The notes under the pieces are model-generated. The model had not been told where the DNA came from. It did no database searches and saw nothing but the letters and a program-made list of their open reading frames with translations. A stretch of DNA of 50,708 bases, taken from assembly GCA_020850715.1 (NCBI GenBank), contig JADZED010000031.1:1-50708 (forward strand), in the 5' to 3' direction. Position numbers and translations under genes: made by a program. Shown here piece after piece: positions 16,216-23,947 of this stretch. How positions within the stretch are numbered: the first letter of the stretch is position 1; every line of letters begins with the position of its first letter. Source of the DNA: Acidobacteriota bacterium (GTDB taxonomy: Bacteria; Acidobacteriota; Vicinamibacteria; Vicinamibacterales; CAVVIG01).

Positions 16216-18038
16216 TGCGCGGCGGGTACGGCACTGAACCGAATCAGCGCACCGAGGTTGCGGTAGTCGTCCGACGAGGGGACCAGGAGGTGCGGCGTGA
16301 ATCCCTCGGTCGACTGCGCGGAGAGGCGATAGGCATAGCTCCTGAAGCCGCGCACGCCGGACACCGGAAGGTCGAAGGTCACCGGCGTGCCGGCCGCGAT
16401 CGCTACCCGCGACTCCCCCGCTCCCGCCGACGCGATCAGCGTCGTCTTGATCGGGGAGCTGGCCGTGATCCGGAGATGGCCGATCGGCCACTCGCTGCGC
16501 AAGACCATGTCGGCGCGGCCGTCGCCGGCGATCCAGATGCCCCGTGCATCGCCCGGGCCCACGACCTCGGGATTGTACGAGTGCTCGTCGAGGAAGTACA
16601 TCAGGACGTCCGAGTACCACACGTGCGATCGTTGCGCGTCGAGCGCAATCGGGAGATCGTTGGCCATCGGCAGCTCGATCGGCAGCCGGCGCACGGCGCC
16701 GCGCTGGGCGATGAGCTGGGGAAACTTGGCGGCGTAGAAGGGATCGATCAGCATCTTCGCCGTGAAGAGCGCGCCTCCCATGAACGCCAGCATCCCGGGG
16801 ACCGTCGACTGCAGCGCCGGGAGCAGGAAGAAGAACGCCGGGTACTGGCTGATGAAATACCGGTTCCCCGGCGGCCCGCCGCCGCCGCTCCAGGTGAACG
16901 GAAAGAACACCAGCCAGGCGGCGACCGAGCCCACGATGGTCAGGAAGAGCAGCACGCGCCACCCCTGCCGCCGCTCCCGCGACGCCAGCCACAGCGCCAG
17001 GCAGACGAGGGCGGGAAAGTAGTACGGCAGGAGCCCGAAATGGCGCCCCACGGCGAAGTACTTCGCGTTGTTGGCGAAGCGGCTCGCGAACTCCGCCGGG
17101 TCGAAGACGGTGCCGGCGTCGGCATCGTTGGTGGCCATCTCCGTGCCGGTCGCCTCGAAAACGTCGGTTCCCGAGGCGTCGAACGGAAACGTTCCCGTGA
17201 AGCTCTTGCGATCGCCCCCCTGGTAGTTGAGCTCGCCGGAGGTAGCGTAGGTGAGTCCGAACAAGGCCATCGTCGCGACAAGGAAGGCAATGCCGGCGCC
17301 CAGTCCGAGCGCGAACCGCCGGCGCCACCACGCCCAGAGGACGATGGGCGCGATGAACAGCGCGTGGTTGACCTTCGAGTAGGTCGCGACACCGACGAGC
17401 ACGGCGGCCAGGATGTCGCTTCGCGCGCTGCCGAGGATGCCGCCGGGATCGGGATTCACTTCCTTGTACAGCCACAGGAACAGCGCGACGAAGATCAGCG
17501 TGAAATTGAAGATCTCCGGCATCAGGAACACGGCGTAGACCGGGACGCACGTCGCGGCGATGAACGCGAGCGTGAAGGTCAACGCCGCGGCCGGCTGCGA
17601 CCGCGCGCGCAGGAAGCGGTAGCCGCACACGCAGGCCAGGAACAGCAGCAGCACGTGGAAGACGAGGAAGCCGTTCAGGCCGAGCACGCGCACGAACGGC
17701 GCCGCGACGATTGGATAGATCAGCGCCTTCCCGAACTGCAGCCGATCGGCGGGCCGATCGGTCCCCCGCTTCAGGAAGATGCCGTCCGGGCCGTGCCGGT
17801 AGAGGCCGACGAAGCGTTCCAGATCGCGCCGCTGATACACGAGATCGCCGTCGAACGCGACGCTGAGCGCCGCGGCCACGTAGGTCGCCTCGTCGGCCTT
17901 CACCCCGTAGCCCTGCTTCACGACGTCCACCGACACCGCGGCCGCGATCGCAGTCGTCAGGAGAATGGCGGCGGTGATCGGCGCGGCACGGCTGGCGCGC
18001 CCGTCGGCCGGCGTCGCGCTGGTCCGGAGCACGCCCAC
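16212..18038 (-). CDS. Polytopic GT-C-like membrane protein
   Basis: A 608-residue membrane protein. The first span (about residues 20-36) is followed by VDVVKQGYGVKADEATYVAAALS, where Asp49-Glu50 matches the DE motif expected in the first periplasmic loop of GT-C glycosyltransferases. About nine more spans follow, then a beta-rich soluble C-terminal domain (about residues 450-608), possibly a carbohydrate-recognition region. Donor and acceptor are unknown. GTG at 18038. It forms a two-gene unit with the downstream membrane protein and is divergent from the deacetylase gene. Confidence 0.7.
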   Translation of the reverse strand: MGVLRTSATPADGRASRAAPITAAILLTTAIAAAVSVDVVKQGYGVKADEATYVAAALSVAFDGDLVYQRRDLERFVGLYRHGPDGIFLKRGTDRPADRLQFGKALIYPIVAAPFVRVLGLNGFLVFHVLLLFLACVCGYRFLRARSQPAAALTFTLAFIAATCVPVYAVFLMPEIFNFTLIFVALFLWLYKEVNPDPGGILGSARSDILAAVLVGVATYSKVNHALFIAPIVLWAWWRRRFALGLGAGIAFLVATMALFGLTYATSGELNYQGGDRKSFTGTFPFDASGTDVFEATGTEMATNDADAGTVFDPAEFASRFANNAKYFAVGRHFGLLPYYFPALVCLALWLASRERRQGWRVLLFLTIVGSVAAWLVFFPFTWSGGGGPPGNRYFISQYPAFFFLLPALQSTVPGMLAFMGGALFTAKMLIDPFYAAKFPQLIAQRGAVRRLPIELPMANDLPIALDAQRSHVWYSDVLMYFLDEHSYNPEVVGPGDARGIWIAGDGRADMVLRSEWPIGHLRITASSPIKTTLIASAGAGESRVAIAAGTPVTFDLPVSGVRGFRSYAYRLSAQSTEGFTPHLLVPSSDDYRNLGALIRFSAVPAAQ

Positions 18039-18077
18039 ATGATAAGTGACACGAGGCGCCGCTGCCGAACGGGAGGC

Positions 18078-19250
18078 ATGTTGATTGGCGCCAAGCTCGC
18101 ATGTATGCTACGGATCACGCTCGACCGGCAATCCGCGTCTCCTGTGACCACATCCGAAATCCCCTTCGATGAGCGCGGAGGTGCGCTGCGCGGCTGCCTC
18201 GATCTCGTCGCCGGGCGCTTTCCGCGCTTCCTGCTCGGCGGCGCGGTGCCGGCGGGCCTGCTGCCGGTCTTCCACTTCCACGACGTGAGCCGCGGGGAGC
18301 TCCAGCCGAAGCTCGAGTTCCTCGCCGACAACGGCTATCGCACGGTCCGCGCGGACGACATCGCGGCGCACGCGGCCAGGCAGACGACGCTGCCGCCCTC
18401 GAGCGTCGCGCTCTGCTTCGACGACGCGTGGGCCAGTCTGTGGACGGTGGCAGCGCCGCTGCTGCGCGAGTACAACCTGACCGCCATCACCTACGCGATC
18501 CCCGCCCGAATCGAAGACGCCGCCGGGTGCCGGGCGACCATCGCCGATCATACCGGGCCGGCCTGGGACGGTCCGCCGCTGGTGACCTGGCCGGAACTGC
18601 GCGAGCTTCACACCTCGGGCCTCGTCGATGTACAGAGCCACACCTACTCGCACTCGATGATCTTCCACTCGACGATGGTCGGCGGCTTCGTCACCCCGTC
18701 GTACGCCGCGACGCCGCTTCTCAACCGGCCGCAGTTGTCGGCGCAGCCGATGCGTTTCGTGACGAGCGCCGACCTCGGGGCGCCGCTCTATCCGGCCCGA
18801 TCCCGGATGTCGGCCGCCCGCCGCGTGCTCGTCTCGGTCGACGCCCACGACCGGTGCGTGCGGCACGTCGCCGAGTCGGGCGGCGCCGCATTCTTCGGCC
18901 GGCCGGGATGGCAGGAGGAACTCGCGCGCATCGCCGACTCGGCACGCGCGACGGAACGAGAGTCGGAGAGCGCGCAGACGCGCGCCATCGAGGAGGAACT
19001 CGACCGCAGCCGTGTCATTCTCAACGAGCGGCTCCGGACGCAGTCGATCCGCCACATCTGCCTGCCCTGGGGCGTCTCGAGCGATCAGACCGCAGCCGCG
19101 CTGGTCCGCGTCGGCTATCGCAGCGCGTTCGCCAACCGGCTCCGCGGCCTCCATGCCGTGCGGCCGGGCGACGACCTCCACTGGCTCAAGCGGCTGCCCA
19201 ACAAGTACATCTTCCGGCTGCCCGGACGCGGCCGCCGGCTGTGGGGATGA
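18078..19250 (+). CDS. Polysaccharide deacetylase (NodB-homology, CE4-like)
   Basis: A NodB-type hydrolase of about 390 residues. Motif 1 is FDDAWASL, with the metal/catalytic Asp pair; motif 2 is HTYSH, the HxxxH zinc ligands; ICLPWGVSS near the C-terminus takes the place of the RxPY-type motif 3. It resembles the PgaB/IcaB-like subgroup, which acts on N-acetylated surface polysaccharides. No signal peptide is evident, so it may act in the cytoplasm or be tethered indirectly. The start is uncertain: ATG 18078 (used), ATG 18105 and GTG 18144 are all in frame, and none has a well-spaced ribosome site (GGGAGG at 18071 ends one base before the first). It diverges from the GT-C pair. Confidence 0.75.
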   Translation: MLIGAKLACMLRITLDRQSASPVTTSEIPFDERGGALRGCLDLVAGRFPRFLLGGAVPAGLLPVFHFHDVSRGELQPKLEFLADNGYRTVRADDIAAHAARQTTLPPSSVALCFDDAWASLWTVAAPLLREYNLTAITYAIPARIEDAAGCRATIADHTGPAWDGPPLVTWPELRELHTSGLVDVQSHTYSHSMIFHSTMVGGFVTPSYAATPLLNRPQLSAQPMRFVTSADLGAPLYPARSRMSAARRVLVSVDAHDRCVRHVAESGGAAFFGRPGWQEELARIADSARATERESESAQTRAIEEELDRSRVILNERLRTQSIRHICLPWGVSSDQTAAALVRVGYRSAFANRLRGLHAVRPGDDLHWLKRLPNKYIFRLPGRGRRLWG

Positions 19251-19344
19251 CGAGGCCCGATCCCCGGCGCGAGCGGCCCCGCCGGCGCACCCGGCGCTCT
19301 GCCGCCCGGCCCTCGGGCGCCGCCGATGCGGCGCGCGCCAGTTG

Positions 19345-20523
19345 ATGCGCGCGGACAACGCCCGTCTGCGCATCGCGCTGCTGACGCCGTTCTTCCGACC
19401 CGTCGTCGGAGGATCGGAGAGCAATGCCGAACGGCTCGCGCGGTATCTGCAGGAACATGGGTTCGCCGTGCGGGTGATCACCAAGCGAATCGGGCGGGAA
19501 CTGCCCGCGGTCGAGACCTGCGACGGTCTGCGCGTGGAGCGAATCGGGCCGTACGGCGAACGGTCGGCCGCCGGCAAATGGCGCATCATCCCGGCGGCGC
19601 TCGCGTGGCTCGTCCGCCAGCGTGCGACCTACGATGTGGTCTGCTGCGTGGACTACCGCGGCATTGGCGTCGCCGCCATTGCCGCGCGCCCCGTTACCGG
19701 CCGCCCGGTCGTCCTGCAGGCCCAGACCGCCGGCGTGCTGCAGGGCGGCAGCCTCGCCAGCCGCGTCGGCAAGGCGGTGCCGCGCGCCTTCTATCGCCGC
19801 GCCGACGCCTTTGCCTGCATTTCGCGCGACATCGAGCGCGAAACGCTCTCCTGCGGCATCTCGCGCGGCCGCGTCCATCACCTGCCCAACGCGATCGACA
19901 TGCGGCACTTCGCGCCGTCGGCCGCCGACGAGCGGCGGGCCGTCCGCCGGCAGCACGGCCTGGCCGACGACGCCGTGGTCTGCCTGTTCGTCGGCCGCTT
20001 GAGCCGGGAGAAGGGCGTGATGGAACTTCTCGAGGCCTGGCGGTCGGTGAGCGGCGCCGTGCTGATCGTCGCCGGGCCCGACATGGAGCACCACCCCTGG
20101 GACGTCGGACCGGCCGCGCGCGCCTATGCGCGTGCGCACGGCCTCGAGCCCTCGGTCCGCTTTCCCGGCCCGATCGCCGACGTCGCGCCGCTGATCGGGG
20201 CGGCCGACATCGTCGTTCAGCCATCGCATTTCGAAGCCCTCGGCCTGTCGGCAATCGAAGCGCTCGCCTGCGGAGTGCCCGTCGTGGCGACGGCCACGGG
20301 CGGTCTCCTCGACTTCGTCGTCGAGGGTCACAACGGCCTGCTCTGCCCGCCGCACGATCCTGCCGCACTGGCAAGGGCAATCCGGCGGCTCGTCGACGAT
20401 CCTTCGCTGCGGCGCCGGCTGGCGGAGCGCGCCCGCGCCTCGGTACGCGAGGACTACGACGAGCAGGCGGTCTTCAGCCGGTTTGCGGCGCTGCTCGGCG
20501 CGGCGGCGGGGAGACGGCAGTGA
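19345..20523 (+). CDS. GT4-family glycosyltransferase
   Basis: A 392-residue GT-B enzyme. The N-terminal loop is LRIALLTPFFRPVVGGSESNAERLA. In the donor domain are CLFVGRLSREKGVMELLEAW and the full E-x7-E element SHFEALGLSAIEALACGVPVVAT (about residues 293-315), the GT4 nucleotide-sugar site. It is closest in look to the WcaL/PimB-like GT4 enzymes of exopolysaccharide clusters. The next gene, a flippase, overlaps its stop (GTGA), so they are co-translated; transfer onto a lipid carrier before flipping is a reasonable inference. ATG at 19345; 94 bp separate it from the deacetylase stop, with no other gene visible there. Confidence 0.87.
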   Translation: MRADNARLRIALLTPFFRPVVGGSESNAERLARYLQEHGFAVRVITKRIGRELPAVETCDGLRVERIGPYGERSAAGKWRIIPAALAWLVRQRATYDVVCCVDYRGIGVAAIAARPVTGRPVVLQAQTAGVLQGGSLASRVGKAVPRAFYRRADAFACISRDIERETLSCGISRGRVHHLPNAIDMRHFAPSAADERRAVRRQHGLADDAVVCLFVGRLSREKGVMELLEAWRSVSGAVLIVAGPDMEHHPWDVGPAARAYARAHGLEPSVRFPGPIADVAPLIGAADIVVQPSHFEALGLSAIEALACGVPVVATATGGLLDFVVEGHNGLLCPPHDPAALARAIRRLVDDPSLRRRLAERARASVREDYDEQAVFSRFAALLGAAAGRRQ

Positions 20524-21770
20524 CCGCGGCGGTCGAGACGCTCAGGCGGCGGTCCTTCCTCGTCAGCGGCGGCTACGCCACGATTTCCGCCGGGAGCGCC
20601 GGGCTGCTGCTCGTCCTGCTGACGCTCGCCGGCCGGTGGCTCACCTCGGCCGACTACGGCCGCTTCCGCTACGCGCTGGCACTGACGATGATCGTCGAGA
20701 CCGTGATGGATCTCGGCCTCGGCCAGGTCACCGTGCGCGCGGTGGCGCGCGACCGCGCCGGCGCCGGACGTCTGCTCCGGCAGGTCTTCGGATTGAAGCT
20801 GGTCTGGGTCGCGATCGGCCTGCTGCTGCTGGCCATCGTGGCGCCGGTCCTGCGGAGCGATCCCGCGCTGGTCCGCCTGTGCTATGTGATGGGGCTGTCG
20901 TCGGCGCTGCGATCGTATCTGCTCACGGGCCGCGGCGTGCTCCAGGGCATGGACCGCTTCGATCTCGAAGCGGTGCTGGTCGTGTCCGATCGGGCGCTGC
21001 TGCTCGCGACCGGCGCGCTCGCGCTGTGGCTCGGCGACGGGGCGATGGCGCTTGCGCTCGCGTTCGTGGCTTCGCGCGCGGTGATGCTGGTCGCGTCGCT
21101 CGCGCTGCTGCGCGGAGCGGTCGGTCCCGTCTCGCCCCTGTTCGATCGCGCGTCCTGGCGGGAACTGCAGGCGGCGGCGATTCCTCTCGGCTTCTTCATG
21201 ATCGCGCTCAACCTGTACACCTATGTCGACACCGTCATCCTCGGTGTGATGCGGACCGACGTCGAAACCGGCTGGTACGCCGCCTCCTATTCGGTGTATG
21301 AGGGCATCACGTATGCCCCGGCGATCATGTCGGCCGTGCTGACGCCGCGGCTGTCCTCCCTCTTCACGACCGACCGCCGCGCGCACCGTTTGCTGCTGCG
21401 CCGTTCGCTGCTCTCCGCTGCCGCCCTGGGCGTGGCGCTCGGCGGGGTGACGGCGCTCGGTGCGCGGCCGCTGATGCTGTTGCTCTTCGGCGATCGGTAC
21501 GCGGCGGCGATCGCGCCGCTCAGAATCCTGTCGGGCGGCGCGCTGTTCGTCTTCTGCACCTGGATCCTGCACGCGGCGGCGATTTCGACGAACCTCGACC
21601 GGCGGCTGCTGGCGACGACGATCGCCGGGCTCTCGTCGAACGTCATCCTGAATCTTCTCTTCATCCCGCGCTGGGGAATCAGCGGGGCCGCGTGGGCGAC
21701 CGTGATCGCCGAAGCGCTCACCTCGGCGCTGCTGCTCGTGCAGATCCTGCGCCGGCTCCGCGAGCCATGA
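20520..21770 (+). CDS. Wzx/MOP-type oligosaccharide flippase
   Basis: A 416-residue polytopic protein with about twelve hydrophobic spans. The first is GGYATISAGSAGLLLVLLTLAGRWL, followed by TSADYGRFRYALALTMIVETVMDLGLGQVTVR, the pattern at the start of polysaccharide-biosynthesis (RfbX/Wzx) MOP exporters. RILSGGALFVFCTWILHAAAIS and LSSNVILNLLFIPRWGISGAAWATVIAE near the C-terminus match the same family. It should flip a lipid-linked sugar chain across the inner membrane. GTG at 20520 overlaps the GT4 stop, and its own stop overlaps the next start (ATGA), giving a three-gene coupled block. Confidence 0.85.
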   Translation: MTAAVETLRRRSFLVSGGYATISAGSAGLLLVLLTLAGRWLTSADYGRFRYALALTMIVETVMDLGLGQVTVRAVARDRAGAGRLLRQVFGLKLVWVAIGLLLLAIVAPVLRSDPALVRLCYVMGLSSALRSYLLTGRGVLQGMDRFDLEAVLVVSDRALLLATGALALWLGDGAMALALAFVASRAVMLVASLALLRGAVGPVSPLFDRASWRELQAAAIPLGFFMIALNLYTYVDTVILGVMRTDVETGWYAASYSVYEGITYAPAIMSAVLTPRLSSLFTTDRRAHRLLLRRSLLSAAALGVALGGVTALGARPLMLLLFGDRYAAAIAPLRILSGGALFVFCTWILHAAAISTNLDRRLLATTIAGLSSNVILNLLFIPRWGISGAAWATVIAEALTSALLLVQILRRLREP

Positions 21771-23218
21771 GTCCCAGGGCCGCGCGAACGGCGGGCATCC
21801 TGGGCACGGCGCTGTTCGTCTCCTACGCCTACTTCTATCAGGCCGGCGGCTGGAACCAGAATTCGCGGTTCGCCCTCGTGCGCGCGATTCTCGAGCGCCA
21901 CACCTTGTCGATCGACGCCTATCAGCTCCACACCGGCGACCGCGCGCTCTACGACGGGCATTTCTACTCCGACAAGGCGCCGGGGGCATCCCTGCAGGCG
22001 CTCGCGCCGGTCGCCGTGGCCCGGGCAATCGCCCGGGCCGCCGGCGTGGACCCGGAGTCGTTCCCGGGCATCGCCTGGACGTCGTACGTCGCGAACGTCG
22101 TCACGAGCAGCCTCTTCACGACGGTCGCCGCTCTCATGATCTACCTGCTCGCGCTGCGATGGGGCGCATCGCGTCCGGCGGCGATCTTCGGCGCCACCGC
22201 GTATGGTGTGGCCACTCCGGCCTGGTGCTACGCGACGCTCTTCATGGGGCATGGCCTGACTGCCGGGTGTCTGATGGGGGCGTTCGCGTCGGCCGTCGCG
22301 CTCGAAGATGGCGACGCGGCGCGCCAGCGCCGCCTCGGGTGGGCGACAGGACTTCTTTCCGGATGGGCGGTGGTGTCCGAGTTCCCGGCTCTGATTCCGG
22401 CCATCCTGATCGTCGGCCTCGCCCTGCTGACGCTTCGGGACCGCTGGCCGGACCGCCTGCCCGCGGTCTTCGGACGCCTGATCGCCGGCGGCCTGCTCGC
22501 GGCGCTGGTGCTCTCCGTCTACAACGCGCTCGCCTTCGGATCGCCGCTGCACCTGGGGTATTCGAGCGAAGAAGGGTTCGAACAGATGCGGCAAGGGCTG
22601 TTCGGCATCACCTATCCCACGTGGACGCGGCTGCGCGAGATCCTCTTCGGCGCCTACCGCGGCCTGCTGCCGATCGCGCCGCTGGTCGCCGTGACGCCGC
22701 TCGGGCTGTGGCAACTCTCCCGCCTGCCGGGGCGCCGCCGGGCCATGTGGGTCGCTGCGGCGAGCGGAGGATTCTACCTGCTCCTGAACGCCTCGTACTT
22801 CTACTGGGAAGGCGGCTGGGCGTACGGCCCGCGGCAGATGATGGCCGGTCTCCCGTTTCTCGCGCTCGGGCTGGCGCCGCTGTGGGACTCGTGGCGCCGG
22901 GTCGGCCGCGCGGCGCTCGCGGCCGGCTGGATCTGGGGCGCCGCGCTCACGCTGGTCGCCGTCTCGACCACCCCGCAGCCGCCGGCCACGATCAAGGCGC
23001 CGGTTCGCGAATTGCTGCTCCCGGCCTTTCTCGACGGGGATCTCTCGCTCAATCACCAGACCTTCGTGCACAACGGCGCCGACGTCGAACATCTGCGCGG
23101 CGGAACGATCCCGCACGCCGCCTGGAACCTCGGCGAGATCGCCGGGCTGCACGGCCTCGCGAGTCTGCTGCCGCTCGCGGCGGTCTGGGTGCTGGCGGCG
23201 CTCCTGCTGCTCGCCTGA
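21767..23218 (+). CDS. Polytopic membrane protein, GT-C-like
   Basis: A 483-residue membrane protein with about ten spans. The first loop reads AGGWNQNSRFALVRAILERHTLSID (Asn-Gln-Asn at 30-32) where GT-C enzymes usually have an acidic pair. The loop continues with GHFYSDKAPGASLQALAP, a conserved block of related uncharacterised membrane proteins. A C-terminal soluble stretch precedes a last span at the end. The role is probably linked to the flippase upstream (ATGA overlap), perhaps sugar transfer or polymer handling, but the missing acidic pair makes catalysis uncertain. The methyltransferase gene follows after seven bases. Confidence 0.65.
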   Translation: MSPRAARTAGILGTALFVSYAYFYQAGGWNQNSRFALVRAILERHTLSIDAYQLHTGDRALYDGHFYSDKAPGASLQALAPVAVARAIARAAGVDPESFPGIAWTSYVANVVTSSLFTTVAALMIYLLALRWGASRPAAIFGATAYGVATPAWCYATLFMGHGLTAGCLMGAFASAVALEDGDAARQRRLGWATGLLSGWAVVSEFPALIPAILIVGLALLTLRDRWPDRLPAVFGRLIAGGLLAALVLSVYNALAFGSPLHLGYSSEEGFEQMRQGLFGITYPTWTRLREILFGAYRGLLPIAPLVAVTPLGLWQLSRLPGRRRAMWVAAASGGFYLLLNASYFYWEGGWAYGPRQMMAGLPFLALGLAPLWDSWRRVGRAALAAGWIWGAALTLVAVSTTPQPPATIKAPVRELLLPAFLDGDLSLNHQTFVHNGADVEHLRGGTIPHAAWNLGEIAGLHGLASLLPLAAVWVLAALLLLA

Positions 23219-23225
23219 GGCGTCC

Positions 23226-23909
23226 ATGAGCGAGGCGCAGGCTCCCCGCCGGTTCGGCAATTTCGACGCCAATCTCCGCTTCATCGAGGCCACCGGCATC
23301 CTGTCGGCGCAGGCCGAGATTCTCGAGATCGGCTCGGGAACCGGCGTGCTCCTCGACACGCTGCGCGCGCGGGGCGCCCGGGTCCGCGGCGTCGAACTGC
23401 GGCAGGCGCTCATCGACGAAGGGCGCGCCTGGTTCGGCGAGCTGCCGGTGCAGAAGGTCGACGGCGTCGCGCTCCCATACCCGGATGCGGAGTTCGACGC
23501 CGTCATGAGCTTCGACGTCTTCGAGCACATTCCCGACAGCGACGCGCACCTCGCTGAGGTGTGGCGCGTGCTCCGCCCTGGAGGCGACTACCTCCTGCAG
23601 ACGCCGAACAAGTGGACCAACGTCGCGTTCGAGACCATCCGCTGGCGGAGCTTCACGAAGTTCCGCGAGGAGCACTGTTCGCTGCACAGCCTCGGTGAGC
23701 TCACGCACCGGCTGCAGGCGCACGGCTTCGCCGTCCGCGCCTACGACGTGCCGGTCGTCAACGACTTCTTCAAAGCGAAGGTCCGCCGGCACCTCGGCCC
23801 GATAGGCGCTGCCGCCCTTCGGGTCGTCAATCCCGATCGGCTGCCGCTGGCGATGCGCACGAACCTGTACGTACGCGGGACCAGGCCGGGCGGCCCGCTG
23901 CGGGCCTGA
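23226..23909 (+). CDS. SAM-dependent methyltransferase
   Basis: A 227-residue class I methyltransferase with motif I ILEIGSGTGVLLDTL, VRGVELRQALIDEG, the motif IV region FDAVMSFDVFEHIPDSDAHL, and WRVLRPGGDYLLQTPNKW. This HIPD/TPNK arrangement is typical of Methyltransf_11/23 proteins in O-antigen and capsule clusters. It is the last gene of the GT4-flippase-membrane protein operon, so it may cap or decorate the chain. It lies 38 bp from the convergent PA14 protein gene; a weak GC hairpin there could act as terminator, without a clear T-run. Confidence 0.8.
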   Translation: MSEAQAPRRFGNFDANLRFIEATGILSAQAEILEIGSGTGVLLDTLRARGARVRGVELRQALIDEGRAWFGELPVQKVDGVALPYPDAEFDAVMSFDVFEHIPDSDAHLAEVWRVLRPGGDYLLQTPNKWTNVAFETIRWRSFTKFREEHCSLHSLGELTHRLQAHGFAVRAYDVPVVNDFFKAKVRRHLGPIGAAALRVVNPDRLPLAMRTNLYVRGTRPGGPLRA

Positions 23910-23947
23910 AGGCCGCAGCGCCCTCTGCGATGTCCCCGGCAGGGGCC

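Noticed and set aside
16216..18102. A single giant frame of 1173 residues beginning at 18102
   Set aside because: Its first half is antiframe over the 608-residue membrane protein; the true gene begins at the GTG 16215.
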